Part shown: positions 16,821 through 25,640 of the stretch, one piece after another | Layout of the letters: the number at the start of each line of letters is the position of its first letter | How positions within the stretch are numbered: position 1 is the first letter of the stretch | Source of the DNA: Micromonospora kangleipakensis | Lineage (GTDB): Bacteria; Actinomycetota; Actinomycetes; Mycobacteriales; Micromonosporaceae | Reading direction: 5' to 3' | Assembly (NCBI RefSeq): GCF_004217615.1 | Contig: NZ_SHLD01000001.1 | Location: 3,534,001 to 3,598,000 of the forward strand | Length of the DNA: 64,000 nt | Position numbers and translations under genes: made by a program | The notes under the pieces: model-generated | What the model was told of the DNA's origin: nothing | Databases searched by the model: none | The model's input: the letters and a program-made list of their open reading frames with translations, nothing else

Positions 16821-18278
16821 TTGGCCCTGCTCGAGGCGCGTGGCCTCACCAAGCGGTTCGGGGGCGTGACCGCCCTCGACAACCTCGACCTCGCCATCGA
16901 GGCCGGGGACGTGGTGGGTGTCATGGGTCCCAACGGCGCCGGCAAGAGCACGCTGCTGAAGGCCTTACTGGGCGAGATCCGGCTGGACGGCGGTGACGTG
17001 CTGCTCGACGGGAAGTCGGTGCTCGGCTGGCCGACGTACCGCATCGCGCGCGCTGGGGTCTCACTGGCCAACCAGGTGCCTCGGCCCTTCATGCGCATGA
17101 CGGTCGAGCAGAACGTCCACGTCGGCAGCCTGGCCAGGGGTGATCGGCTGCGCGACCTGGACGTGCTCGAGCTGTGCGGCCTGGCGGGCAAGGCCAAGCG
17201 TCCGGCGGGAAGCCTCGGGCTGCTCGACCTCAAGCGGCTCGAGATGGCCCGGGCGCTGTCCCTGCACCCGCGCGTGCTGTTCCTGGACGAGGTCTGCGCG
17301 GGGCTGGTGCAGCACGAGACCGAGCAGATGATCGACATCATCCGTCGGGTCCACGCCGAGGGTGTCGCGCTCCTGGTGGTGGAGCACGTCGAGACGGTCA
17401 TCCGCGACCTGGCGCAGCGCGTCATCGTCATCGACTGGGGCAAGGTCGTCGCCACCGGCACCCCGGACGAGATCTCGGCCGACCCCACAGTGCGCGCCAT
17501 CTACCTCGGTGATGGGGCAGCCCTGCAGCGGACGGAGGTGCGCGAGCGCACCGAGTCGTCGACGCCGCCCCTGCTCGAGCTCGACGGCATCAGTGCGCGC
17601 TACGGCAAGGCGGTCGCGCTCGACGGCGTGAGCCTGCGCGTGCAGGCCGGTGAGGTGGTCTCGGTCCTGGGGGCCAACGGCGCAGGCAAGACCACGATGA
17701 CCCGGATCATCACCGGCCTGCTGCCGGTGGCATCCGGCACGGTCCGGATATCGGGTGAGGACGTGAGCAGGCTCGGGCCGCACGAGCGGGTCAGGCGCGG
17801 CGTGGCCTGCTGCCCCGAGGGCCGGCAGATCTTCGGCGAGCTGACCGTGCAGGAGAACCTGCTGCTCGGCGGATATACCACCGACAAGGCCGCGCGTCTG
17901 ACCCGGGCGGACGAGCTCTGCACACTGTTCCCCATCCTCGGCCAGCGGCGCGCTCAGCCGGCGGGCACGCTCAGCGGCGGTCAGCAGCAGCTACTGGCGA
18001 TGGCTCGGGCTCTGATGTCCGACCCGACGCTGCTCATTCTCGACGAGGCCTCACTGGGCCTGTCTCCCGTGGCCATCGACACCGTGTACGAGGCCATTGC
18101 GGGCGTGCGTCAGGCGGGGCTCTCCATCCTGCTCATCGAGCAGAACGCCCACCGCAGCCTCGCGGTGGCGGACCACGCCTACGTGCTCGATCGCGGCCGG
18201 ATCACCTATGAGGGACCGGCCCACCACCTCGACGACGTCGACCGTCTGTCGGCGGCGTACTTCGGAGCCGGCCACTAG
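16821..18278 (+). CDS. Fused LivG-LivF type ABC transporter ATPase
   Basis: Two nucleotide-binding domains are joined in one 485-residue chain. Domain 1 has Walker A GPNGAGKSTLLKA and Walker B VLFLDEVCAGL, but at the signature position reads SLGLLDLKRLEMARAL, lacking the usual SGG/SYG core. Domain 2 has GANGAGKTTMTRI, an intact LSGGQQQLLAMARAL and LLILDEASLGLS. A linker lies near residues 235-255. The TTG start at 16821 is one base after the monooxygenase stop and has GGGAG upstream. It energises the permeases at 19567-21473. Confidence 0.9.
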   Translation: MALLEARGLTKRFGGVTALDNLDLAIEAGDVVGVMGPNGAGKSTLLKALLGEIRLDGGDVLLDGKSVLGWPTYRIARAGVSLANQVPRPFMRMTVEQNVHVGSLARGDRLRDLDVLELCGLAGKAKRPAGSLGLLDLKRLEMARALSLHPRVLFLDEVCAGLVQHETEQMIDIIRRVHAEGVALLVVEHVETVIRDLAQRVIVIDWGKVVATGTPDEISADPTVRAIYLGDGAALQRTEVRERTESSTPPLLELDGISARYGKAVALDGVSLRVQAGEVVSVLGANGAGKTTMTRIITGLLPVASGTVRISGEDVSRLGPHERVRRGVACCPEGRQIFGELTVQENLLLGGYTTDKAARLTRADELCTLFPILGQRRAQPAGTLSGGQQQLLAMARALMSDPTLLILDEASLGLSPVAIDTVYEAIAGVRQAGLSILLIEQNAHRSLAVADHAYVLDRGRITYEGPAHHLDDVDRLSAAYFGAGH

Positions 18279-18333
18279 GCCGACTGCCCACGCCGTCCGG
18301 GGACGGTCCCGCGGCTCACCAGAAAGGTCACGA

Positions 18334-19563
18334 ATGATGCGAAGGAAGTCACTCCTCGCGTTCGCCGCGGGCGCGACCCTGGCGCTGACGCTGGCCGCCT
18401 GCGGCGCCTCGGCGTCCCAGAGCCCGGGCGGCGCAGCCGGCGCCCCGATCGTCCTCGGGGCGTCTCTGCCTCTGACCGGTCAGCTCGGTGGTTTCGGCCC
18501 CCTGATCCAGTCGGGCTACGAGCAGGGCGTCGCGGCGATCAACGCCGCCGGCGGCGTCAACGTCGGGGGCAGCAAGCACCAGCTCAAGCTGGTCGTGAAG
18601 GACAACAAGAGCGACCCGCAGCAGGTCACCGCCCTGTCCAAGTCGCTCATCAACGACGACGGCGCAGCTGTCCTGCTCGGGTCGGTGACGCCTCCACTCA
18701 ACATCCCGCTGTCGGTGGTTGCGGACCTGGAGCAGGTGCCTGCCGTCATGAGCCTGGCGCCGACCCTGGCCTGGATGGGCGCGAACAAGGACGGTTGGAA
18801 GTACGCGTACGACGTCTTCGTCGACGAGACGCAGCAGACCGCGGTGAACTTCCAGGCCTCCGACCTCACCACCACGAACAGGAAGGTCGCCCTGTTCACC
18901 GACACCGAGGAGGACGGCAAGGCGATGGGCGCCCTCTGGGAGTCCGAGGCGCCCAAGTACGGCTACACCATCGTCTACCGGGCCCAGTTCCCCGTCGGGA
19001 CCACGGACTTCTCGCAGTTCATCCAGAAGGCCAAGGACTCCGGCGCCGATGTCATGATCGCGCAGGTCATCCCGCCGGACGCGGTGGCGCTCTGGAAGCA
19101 GATGAAGGCACTGAAGTACTCGCCGAAGGTGGCGTTCCCCGAGAAGGGCGGTGGGTTCGGCTTCGACCAGGCGCTCGGTGACGTCGCCGAGGGCGCGTGC
19201 GTGTTCGGCTGGTGGTCCCCGACCAACGGCAACGTCGGTGGCCAGGCCGTGTACGACGCGGCCAAGGCGAAGTACGGCGATGGGCTTGGCGCGCAGGGCA
19301 TCGTCGCCACATATGCGGTCGTCCAGATCGCCGCCGACGCGCTCTCCCGAGCCGGCAGCACGGACCCCACGGCCGTCAACAAGGCGCTGTCGCAGACCAA
19401 GGACCTCGCCACCGTCCTCGCCAAGATCACCTTCGGGCCCGACCACCGCTCAGTGCTGCAGGCCACCATGACGCAGTGGCAGCGAGCGGCCCAGCCGACG
19501 GTCTGGCCCGCCGACCAGGCCACCACCAAGTTCCTCGCACCGGTGCCCGGCCTGGTGAGCTGA
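18334..19563 (+). CDS. Liv-type substrate-binding lipoprotein
   Basis: This 409-residue receptor has a signal peptide and lipobox LAAC (Cys at residue 23). A Peripla_BP_6-like domain follows: IVLGASLPLTGQLGGFGPLI, GVAAINAAGGVNVGGSKHQL, LVVKDNKSDPQQV. ATGs at 18334 and 18337 are both possible starts, preceded by AAAGG. It is separated from the fused ATPase by 55 bases and from the permease by 3. Its position after hydroxylase and dioxygenase genes suggests an aromatic acid ligand (inference). Confidence 0.9.
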   Translation: MMRRKSLLAFAAGATLALTLAACGASASQSPGGAAGAPIVLGASLPLTGQLGGFGPLIQSGYEQGVAAINAAGGVNVGGSKHQLKLVVKDNKSDPQQVTALSKSLINDDGAAVLLGSVTPPLNIPLSVVADLEQVPAVMSLAPTLAWMGANKDGWKYAYDVFVDETQQTAVNFQASDLTTTNRKVALFTDTEEDGKAMGALWESEAPKYGYTIVYRAQFPVGTTDFSQFIQKAKDSGADVMIAQVIPPDAVALWKQMKALKYSPKVAFPEKGGGFGFDQALGDVAEGACVFGWWSPTNGNVGGQAVYDAAKAKYGDGLGAQGIVATYAVVQIAADALSRAGSTDPTAVNKALSQTKDLATVLAKITFGPDHRSVLQATMTQWQRAAQPTVWPADQATTKFLAPVPGLVS

Positions 19564-19566
19564 CCC

Positions 19567-20442
19567 ATGTCCGTCGAGGCCCTGCTCAACGGCGCTCTCC
19601 TGGGCGGTCTCTACGCCCTGGTGGCACTCGGCCTCTCGCTGGTGTTCGGCATCATGCGGGTGGTCAATCTGGCGCACGGCATCACGGTGCTCACCGGCGC
19701 GTACGTCGCGATCGTGATCACGCAGCACGCCGCCATCGACCCGCTGCTGACCTTCCTCGTGGTGGGGCCCGCCGTCTTCGTCGTGGCAGCCCTCACCCAG
19801 CGGTACGTCCTCTCGCGGCTGCTCTCCACGTCGCTCGAGGCTCCGCTGGTCGCCACGTTCGGCCTGCTGCTGATCGGCCAGGGGCTGCTGGCGCAGGTCT
19901 TCGGGGGCGACCCCCTCGCGCTCAACGCCCCGTGGGGCCAGAGCGGGATCACGCTGTTCGGTGTCACCGTCCAGACGGTGAACGGCGTCGCCTTCGTGCT
20001 TGCCGCCGTCATCATCGCCGGCACGCAGCTCGTCCTCGCGCGAACCCGCTTCGGGACCGCGCTGCGCGCCGCCGCGATCGACTCGGCGACGGCCAGCACG
20101 CTGGGCATCAACATCAGCAGGATGCACGCCATCACGTTCGGAGCGGCCTCGGCCATCGCGGCCCTTGCCGGGATCGTCTACGGAACGGCCTTCTCGGTCA
20201 CGCCCAATGCCGGCCTGCCCCTGCTCGTCCTCGGGTTCACCGTGGTGGTCATGGGCGGGGTCGGCAACATCCCGGGAACCCTGCTCGGCGGCGTGTTGGT
20301 CGGTGTCATCGCGGCCGCGGTCGGCGGGCTGTTCGGGCCGGTCTACTCGCCGCTTGCCGTCAACGTCCTGCTGATCGTCCTGCTGCTGGTACGTCCCCGG
20401 GGCCTGCTCACCGGCCTGACGATACGGAGGGCCGCAGCGTGA
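19567..20442 (+). CDS. livH: Branched-chain-type ABC transporter permease, LivH class
   Basis: This 291-residue polytopic permease has LLGGLYALVALGLSLVFGIM and VNLAHGITVLTGAYVAI near the start, the ATPase-contact loop (FGTALRAAAIDSATASTLGI), VVVMGGVGNIPGTLLGGVLV, and a C-terminus in RPRGLLTG. It begins three bases after the binding-protein stop and ends in a GTGA overlap with livM. Confidence 0.92.
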   Translation: MSVEALLNGALLGGLYALVALGLSLVFGIMRVVNLAHGITVLTGAYVAIVITQHAAIDPLLTFLVVGPAVFVVAALTQRYVLSRLLSTSLEAPLVATFGLLLIGQGLLAQVFGGDPLALNAPWGQSGITLFGVTVQTVNGVAFVLAAVIIAGTQLVLARTRFGTALRAAAIDSATASTLGINISRMHAITFGAASAIAALAGIVYGTAFSVTPNAGLPLLVLGFTVVVMGGVGNIPGTLLGGVLVGVIAAAVGGLFGPVYSPLAVNVLLIVLLLVRPRGLLTGLTIRRAAA

Positions 20443-21473
20443 TCACCGTCCCGGTGAAGCGACTCTTCGGCGGCCTCGTCATCTGGTTGGCGATCCTTGC
20501 GATGCTGCTCGCGCTGCCCGGGCACGTGAGCCGCGGCAACCAGGAGCTCGTGCTCACCCTCCTGATCTGGGTCGGCGTGGCGCAGGCCTGGAACATCATC
20601 GGCGGCATCGGCGGCCAGATGTCGCTGGGGCAGTCGGTGTTCGTCGGCGCGGGCGGCTACACCGTCGCGATGACCATGATCAAGCTGCAGCCCGGTTGGC
20701 CCGCGGCGCTGGTCGGTGCGGTCGTGGTGTCGGCGCTCGTGGCCTGGCTGCTCGCCTTCCCGCTGCTGCGGCTGTCCGGCGTCCACTTCACCATCGGCTC
20801 ATCTGCCGTGGCACTCGGCCTGCTCGCATGGATGGTCACGTGGGAGTGGACGGGGGAGAGCCGCGGCCTGAACATCCCCCTCGACGCGATCCCGGACCGC
20901 GCCACCAAGTTCCGCGTCGTCGCCTTCGCCGCTGTCCTCGCCTGCGTCGTGACCTACGTGCTGCTGCGGTCAACGTTCGGCCTGCGGCTCATGGCAGTGC
21001 GCGACAACGAGGACGCCGCGGCCGCTCTCGGTGTCTCACCCCGACGCGTGAAGGGACAGGCATTCGTCCTCAGCGCCGCTCTCACCGGCCTGATGGGTGG
21101 GGTCGTGGCCCTGAACCAGGCCTCGATCGAGCCCAACTCGATGTTCGGCCTGACCTGGTCGGTCACGGCCCTCGTCATGGTCATCGTCGGCGGCATGGGC
21201 ACCCTGTGGGGGCCCGTGATCGGAGCCTACGTCATCTACTACGTCGTGGACCGGTCACTGGACAACCAGCCGGTCCTGCAGGCGCTCCTGTCGGGCGTGC
21301 TGATCATCGCCGTCATCGTCCTGTTCCCGGGTGGGATCATGGGAGTCCTCCAGCAGGGCTGGACGTGGCTGACCGGGTTGGTCTCCCGCGGGAAGATAGC
21401 CCGACGTCGGCGGCACCCGTCACCGAGCCCGCATCGGTCACGACCTCTTCCCGAGACGGGAAGCGTGCGATGA
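20439..21473 (+). CDS. livM: Branched-chain-type ABC transporter permease, LivM class
   Basis: This 344-residue permease starts with GTG overlapping the livH stop. LivM hallmarks are GGIGGQMSLGQSVFVGAGGY, the loop GLRLMAVRDNEDAAAALGVS, and VGGMGTLWGPVIGAYVIYY. The C-terminus is very basic and Pro/Ser-rich. Its last codons overlap the next regulator as ATGA. Confidence 0.92.
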   Translation: MITVPVKRLFGGLVIWLAILAMLLALPGHVSRGNQELVLTLLIWVGVAQAWNIIGGIGGQMSLGQSVFVGAGGYTVAMTMIKLQPGWPAALVGAVVVSALVAWLLAFPLLRLSGVHFTIGSSAVALGLLAWMVTWEWTGESRGLNIPLDAIPDRATKFRVVAFAAVLACVVTYVLLRSTFGLRLMAVRDNEDAAAALGVSPRRVKGQAFVLSAALTGLMGGVVALNQASIEPNSMFGLTWSVTALVMVIVGGMGTLWGPVIGAYVIYYVVDRSLDNQPVLQALLSGVLIIAVIVLFPGGIMGVLQQGWTWLTGLVSRGKIARRRRHPSPSPHRSRPLPETGSVR

Positions 21474-22153
21474 GCGGTGTCCGGGTGTCGGCCAAGGCCA
21501 AGACGCGGGTCCAGGAGGTCTGGACCACGGTCCGGCGGGACATCCTGCGAGGAGCCCTCCACCCGGGGGAGAAGCTGAGCCCGTCGGCGACGGCCCAGGA
21601 GTACGGCGTGAGCCTCAGCGTCGTCCGCGAGGCGCTCACGCGAATGGCCGAGCAGGGGCTCGTGGTCTCCCAGCCACAGCTCGGGTTCACCGTCACCCCG
21701 ATCTCGCGGGAGGACCTGCTCGACCTCACCTCGGTGCGCCTCGACATCGAGACGTTGGCCCTGCGCCGATCGGTGGAGAACGGTGACGTCGAGTGGCGCA
21801 CGGCCCTGGTGGCCGCTCACTACCGGCTCGAGCAGACGCCTTGGTACGACGTCGACGTGGAGCCTCCGATTACGAGCGAGGAGTGGGCGTTGGCGCACAA
21901 GCGGTTCCACGACACGCTGCTGGCCGCCTGCGGCAGCGGGCGCCTGCTCGAGATCGCCGAGTCCCTGCGCGACTCCGCCGAGCTGTACCGGCGTTGGTCC
22001 GCTCCGATCGGCGGCGAGCACGAGCGTGACCTGGTGGGCGAGCACCGGGCCATCTTCGAGGCCGCCCAGTCCGGTGACGCCGAGACCGCGGTCGAGCGCC
22101 TCAAGGACCACATCTCACAAACGACCGACGTGCTGCTCAAGCACGCCACCTGA
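21470..22153 (+). CDS. GntR-family regulator, FadR/FCD type
   Basis: This 227-residue regulator is encoded inside the catabolic operon, coupled to livM by ATGA. The HTH has VRRDILRGALHPGEKLSPSA and YGVSLSVVREALTRMAEQGL. The FCD domain has ALAHKRFHDTLLAACGSG and EHRAIFEAAQSGD. It is shorter and more divergent than the other two GntR proteins here but keeps the same EEWA.AH..FH..L.AACG pattern. It probably controls the operon it lies in. Confidence 0.9.
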   Translation: MSGVRVSAKAKTRVQEVWTTVRRDILRGALHPGEKLSPSATAQEYGVSLSVVREALTRMAEQGLVVSQPQLGFTVTPISREDLLDLTSVRLDIETLALRRSVENGDVEWRTALVAAHYRLEQTPWYDVDVEPPITSEEWALAHKRFHDTLLAACGSGRLLEIAESLRDSAELYRRWSAPIGGEHERDLVGEHRAIFEAAQSGDAETAVERLKDHISQTTDVLLKHAT

Positions 22154-22167
22154 CAAAGGAGAGACCA

Positions 22168-22911
22168 ATGGCCACCTCGCTGTTCGTCACCGGTGCGTCA
22201 AGCGGCATCGGCGCGGCGTTCCTCGAGCAGGTGCCTGCGGACGTGAACGAGCCGCACACGTTCAGTCGGCGTCCTGCAGACGGCAGGTGGACCCAGGTCG
22301 ACCTCGGTCATCAGCGCCAGTGGGAGACGGTTGTGAGTGCGTTCAAGCAGGCGCTCGATGCCGAGCAGCCGGACCACGCCATCTTCTTCCACTGCTCGGG
22401 GGGCGGCGACCCGGTCGGACGGGTGGTCGACCTCGACCCGCTCGAGTACGGGCTCGTCGTGACCATGAACGCGGCGTCCGGCATCGCGCTGGGCCAGGCA
22501 TTCCTGCGCGCGTGCCACCTGAGGGGGATGCGAGCCACGCTCGTGCTCACCGGTTCGCCGGCCGCGGATAAGGACGTCCCCGGCATGGCGCACTACTGCG
22601 CCGCCAAGGACGGGATGCAGCACTGGGGCCGCATCGTGGCGATGGAGATGACGCCGGAGTCGGGCAACCGGGTCATTACGGTTGTCCCCTACGCGGTGCT
22701 CACCGAGATCGTGAAGAGCGTCATGACGAAGGATCCCGACGAGGTCCCGCTGGTGAACTACTTCCGGCACGTCGAGACGGCAGGCGAGTTCGCGAGTCCC
22801 GAGACCTGCGCCCGCCACATCTGGACCGCCATCCACGAGGCCTCCAACGGGGCCGTGGTCCCGGTGGGTGCGCTCGTGATCGCCGAACGCGCGGCCGCGG
22901 CGGCATCGTGA
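22168..22911 (+). CDS. Short-chain dehydrogenase/reductase
   Basis: This 247-residue SDR has the cofactor motif TGASSGIG at residues 8-15, a Ser in VLTGSPAADK, and the catalytic YCAAK (Tyr and Lys four residues apart). The usual NNAG is replaced by HCSGGG, so it is a non-classical SDR. AAGGAGAG lies before the ATG. It follows the GntR gene by 14 bases and is the last intact gene of the operon before rearranged DNA begins at 22.9 kb. Confidence 0.88.
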   Translation: MATSLFVTGASSGIGAAFLEQVPADVNEPHTFSRRPADGRWTQVDLGHQRQWETVVSAFKQALDAEQPDHAIFFHCSGGGDPVGRVVDLDPLEYGLVVTMNAASGIALGQAFLRACHLRGMRATLVLTGSPAADKDVPGMAHYCAAKDGMQHWGRIVAMEMTPESGNRVITVVPYAVLTEIVKSVMTKDPDEVPLVNYFRHVETAGEFASPETCARHIWTAIHEASNGAVVPVGALVIAERAAAAAS

Positions 22912-23855
22912 GCGTCTCCGTCGACCCGGAGATCCACACCGGCGGCTGGAGTTCGCCGAGCTGCCGAAGACCATCTCCGGCAAGATCCGGAGCGGAGGTT
23001 CGTCGGCGTCGTGACGGCCAGGATCTCCGGCAGACCTTGCTGGTGCACTTCGCCCGCTACTTCGACGCCTGCGACCGCGCCGACAGCGATGAGGTCATGC
23101 AGATCATGGCCGGCGCAACCATCAGCGTCGGCGCCCAGACTCTGTCCAACCCCGCGGCGATTTGCGAGATGTATGAGACGAAGCAGCCCAAGCCCTTGGA
23201 CGAAGTCCGCAGGGCCACCAAGCACCACACCACCAACCTGCTGGTCGAGGGGCCGGACGCCGACGGCGTCTACGCCGCGACCGTCTACTGCTTCCGGCTC
23301 GAGGCGGGTGGGTCGGGCCCGGTAGTGGCGACGGCCGCATCCCCACTCGGCCTGCCGATCGTGGCGTGGCACGCGCTCGGTCTCGCCGTCGTCGCCTGGT
23401 ACCTCCTCGAGCACTCGCCCGTCGGACGCCGCTTCTACGCCACCGGCGCGAACGCCGATGCGGCACGATTGGCCGGGGTGCGGACCTCGCGCGTCGTGGT
23501 GTGCTCATTCGTCGTCACAGGGCTGGTCGCTGGCCTTGCCGGGGTGCTCGCCACCGCGAAGGTGGGCCAGGTGTCACCGAGCATCGGACCGCCCTACCTG
23601 CTCCCGGCCTTCGCCGCGTGCTTCCTCGGCACCACTCAGCTCAAGATGGGGAGGTTCAATGTATGGGGCACGGTGCTGGCCAATTACCTCCTGGCGCCTG
23701 GAATCAAGGGCGTACAGTTGGTCGGCGGACAGCTGTGGATCACGGACCTGTTTAACAGCCTCGCCTTGGCCGGCGCGGTGGGGGTGGCTGTGGTCAGCCA
23801 GCGTCGGCACGCGGCCGTCGTGAGTCGGACCACGTCGCGGGCGAGGACCCAATGA
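22908..23855 (+). pseudogene. Chimeric frame: SnoaL-like fragment fused to C-terminal half of RbsC-type permease
   Basis: One open frame of 315 codons joins unrelated pieces. Residues about 38-140 (TLLVHFARYFDACDRADSDE ... KHHTTNLLVEGPDADG) look like an NTF2/SnoaL-like domain cut before its last strand. From about residue 145 it becomes the C-terminal half of a sugar-type ABC permease (SPVGRRFYATGANADAARLA, GLVAGLAGVLATAKVG, LGTTQLKMGRFNVWGT). The first 37 residues are an out-of-frame reading of a ligase remnant. The frame starts with a GTGA overlap on the SDR and ends with an ATGA overlap into the SMP-30 gene. A functional product is unlikely. Confidence 0.7.
22946..23014 (+). pseudogene. 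C-terminal remnant of an AMP-forming acyl-CoA synthetase
   Basis: In a different frame from the overlapping chimera, 22 codons read LEFAELPKTISGKIRSG and then run to a TGA at 23012. PKTxSGKI with the catalytic Lys is the diagnostic C-terminal A10 motif of ANL ligases. Everything upstream of it has been deleted and replaced by the SDR gene, so this is a deletion footprint. Confidence 0.75.
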
Positions 23856-24703
23856 CCCGGGCGGATCGCACGCTCCGTCAGCTCACCGGTGAACTCGTCT
23901 ACCCGGAGTCGCCGCGCTGGTACCGCGACAGCATCTGGATCTCAGATGTACATGACTACGCGATCAAGTCGGTTGGACTCGACGGCCGTGTCAAGGTGCA
24001 GGCTCCCGTCGCGGCACGACCTGCAGGTTTCGGGGTCCTCCCCGACGACTCGTTGTTGGTGGCCTCGGCGCTAGACCGCCGGCTGGGCATCTTCGAGAAC
24101 GGCCGACTCCGAGAGGTCAACGACCTCTCGGAGCTGACGACAGGCCTGCTTAACGACATGGTGGTTGGGCGCGATGGTACAAGCTACGTGGGCGATACGG
24201 GGTTTCGGCCGGGCTCGGAAGCCAATGCGCCCGGTCGCATCATTCTGCGGCGGCCAGATGGGTCGATCCACGTCGCGGCAGAGGGCCTGGCCTTTCCCAA
24301 CGGCATGGCACTCACCGACGACGAGTCGGTGCTGTACGTGGCCGAGACGTTCGGGCAGCGGCTGACCGCATTCACCGTCGGCCGTGACGGTCACCTGACC
24401 GAGCCCAGAGTGGTCGCCGAGCTCGGCTTCCGGCCCGACGGCATCTGTCTCGACGGTGCCGCGAACGTCTGGCTCGCCGCGACTTTCGACGCGAGGTTCG
24501 TCTGTTGCGACACGACCGGGGTCATCGTGGACCAGATCCCGGCGCCGGCCTCGATGGCGGTGGCGTGTGTCTTTGTCGGTGCCGACCGGTCGACCTTGGC
24601 GCTCTGCTCGGCCCAGACGTCCTTGCAGGACTTGCCTCGGGGTATGAGCAAGGGGCGCGTCGACGTAATCGAGGTAGGAATTTCCGGTGGGGGTCGGCCT
24701 TGA
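23852..24703 (+). CDS. SMP-30/gluconolactonase/LRE-family protein
   Basis: This 283-residue six-bladed beta-propeller has YPESPRWYRDSIWISDVHDY, GLLNDMVVGRDGTSYVGDTG, PNGMALTDDESVLYVAETF and FRPDGICLDGAANVWLAATF. The Glu/Asn/Asp residues in these stretches match the calcium-site pattern of the family, which hydrolyses lactones. It starts by ATGA overlap with the chimeric permease frame and appears intact. It may once have acted with the sugar-type transporter whose pieces flank it. Confidence 0.88.
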   Translation: MTRADRTLRQLTGELVYPESPRWYRDSIWISDVHDYAIKSVGLDGRVKVQAPVAARPAGFGVLPDDSLLVASALDRRLGIFENGRLREVNDLSELTTGLLNDMVVGRDGTSYVGDTGFRPGSEANAPGRIILRRPDGSIHVAAEGLAFPNGMALTDDESVLYVAETFGQRLTAFTVGRDGHLTEPRVVAELGFRPDGICLDGAANVWLAATFDARFVCCDTTGVIVDQIPAPASMAVACVFVGADRSTLALCSAQTSLQDLPRGMSKGRVDVIEVGISGGGRP

Positions 24704-24705
24704 AC

Positions 24706-24731
24706 GTCGATACAGTTACGAGGAATCGATC
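24706..24731. promoter_or_regulatory. Paired TCGA-core operator candidate, site 3
   Basis: CGTCGAT and GAATCGAT have TCGA cores at 24707 and 24726, 19 bp apart, overlapping the end of the SMP-30 gene's 3' flank. It precedes a broken binding-protein gene whose 5' end is missing, so the promoter/operator was probably moved here by recombination. Confidence 0.5.
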
Positions 24732-24738
24732 CCCTGTA

Positions 24739-25640
24739 GAGAGTTCGATATATGTTGGGTGTGTAGTAGAATTTATCCCCGCTGTGGCGGCGGCGAAACT
24801 GCTCGGGTGGAAAGTCACTCAGCTCTCTACGCCGCTGACTCCGGAGGGCTACCAGAGCACCATCAACCAGACTGTCCAGAGCCCGACCGACTTCGCTGTG
24901 ATCACCGCCTTTATTCCTGACGCGGCCGTCACCAGCCAGTTCACGGCGCTCGCTAACGCGGGAACCAAGATCGTCGAGCTGGCCCCGTCCGGCACGTCTC
25001 CCTCGGCGGCGGGGCCGGTCTACGGCGTCGTCGTCGGCAAGCCATTGCTCTCGCTAAGCGGGAAGCTGATGGGCGACGCCGTGGTCGCCGACTCCGGCGG
25101 CAACGCCAAGACCCCGTTCGTGTGGGACCCCTCGACCTCGGCTCTGTTCGATCCAGTGAAGAAGAGCTACTCCGACGCCGTCGAGGGTGCAGGGGGCGCG
25201 GTCGATGTGATGGGCGTGAGCAACTCTAACATCGGAAAGTCGATCCCGGGCCAGGTGGTCAGCTACCTGCAGTCGCACCCCGACGTCACCTACGTGGCCT
25301 TCAGTCTCTCGGACGAGGCCACGGGCGTCCGCAGGCGATCGCAGCCGCCGGGCTCAGCGGCAAGGTCAAGATCGTCAGTAGGGCACCTAGCGCGACCACG
25401 ATGGCGGATGTCGAGAGCGGTGCTCAGTGGGCCACGGTCCACGAGGAGAACTCCGCGGGCGGGTACCGGGCGATCGACCAGCTGGCGCGGATTGCGGCGG
25501 GAGTCGATCTGGGCGACCTGCGCGACGCAGTGGGCTGGCACTAGATCTTCACCAAGGCCAACGTCGTCCACACCGACTCGGCGCCCGACACCCCCGGTGT
25601 CCCGGAGGCGTTTCTGACTGCGTGGAAGGTCGGCTCATGA
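24739..25640 (+). pseudogene. Sugar-type ABC substrate-binding protein, broken three ways
   Basis: The sequence EFIPAVAAAKLLGWKVTQLS, TPEGYQSTINQTVQ and YLQSHPDVTYVAFSLSDEA is a Peripla_BP_4-like receptor. It has no signal peptide, so its 5' end is gone. A frameshift near 25325 moves the rest (PQAIAAAGLSGKVKIV ... GGYRAIDQLARIAAGVDLG) into another frame. A stop at about 25542 interrupts that frame before IFTKANVVHTDS ... AFLTAWKVGS. The end overlaps the next gene as ATGA. It belongs with the RbsC-like permease fragment and shows decay of that transporter. Confidence 0.8.

Noticed and set aside
15557..17500. A 647-codon leftward open frame
   Set aside because: It lies opposite the well-supported monooxygenase and ABC ATPase genes and has no family motifs. 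Long antisense frames are expected at this GC content.
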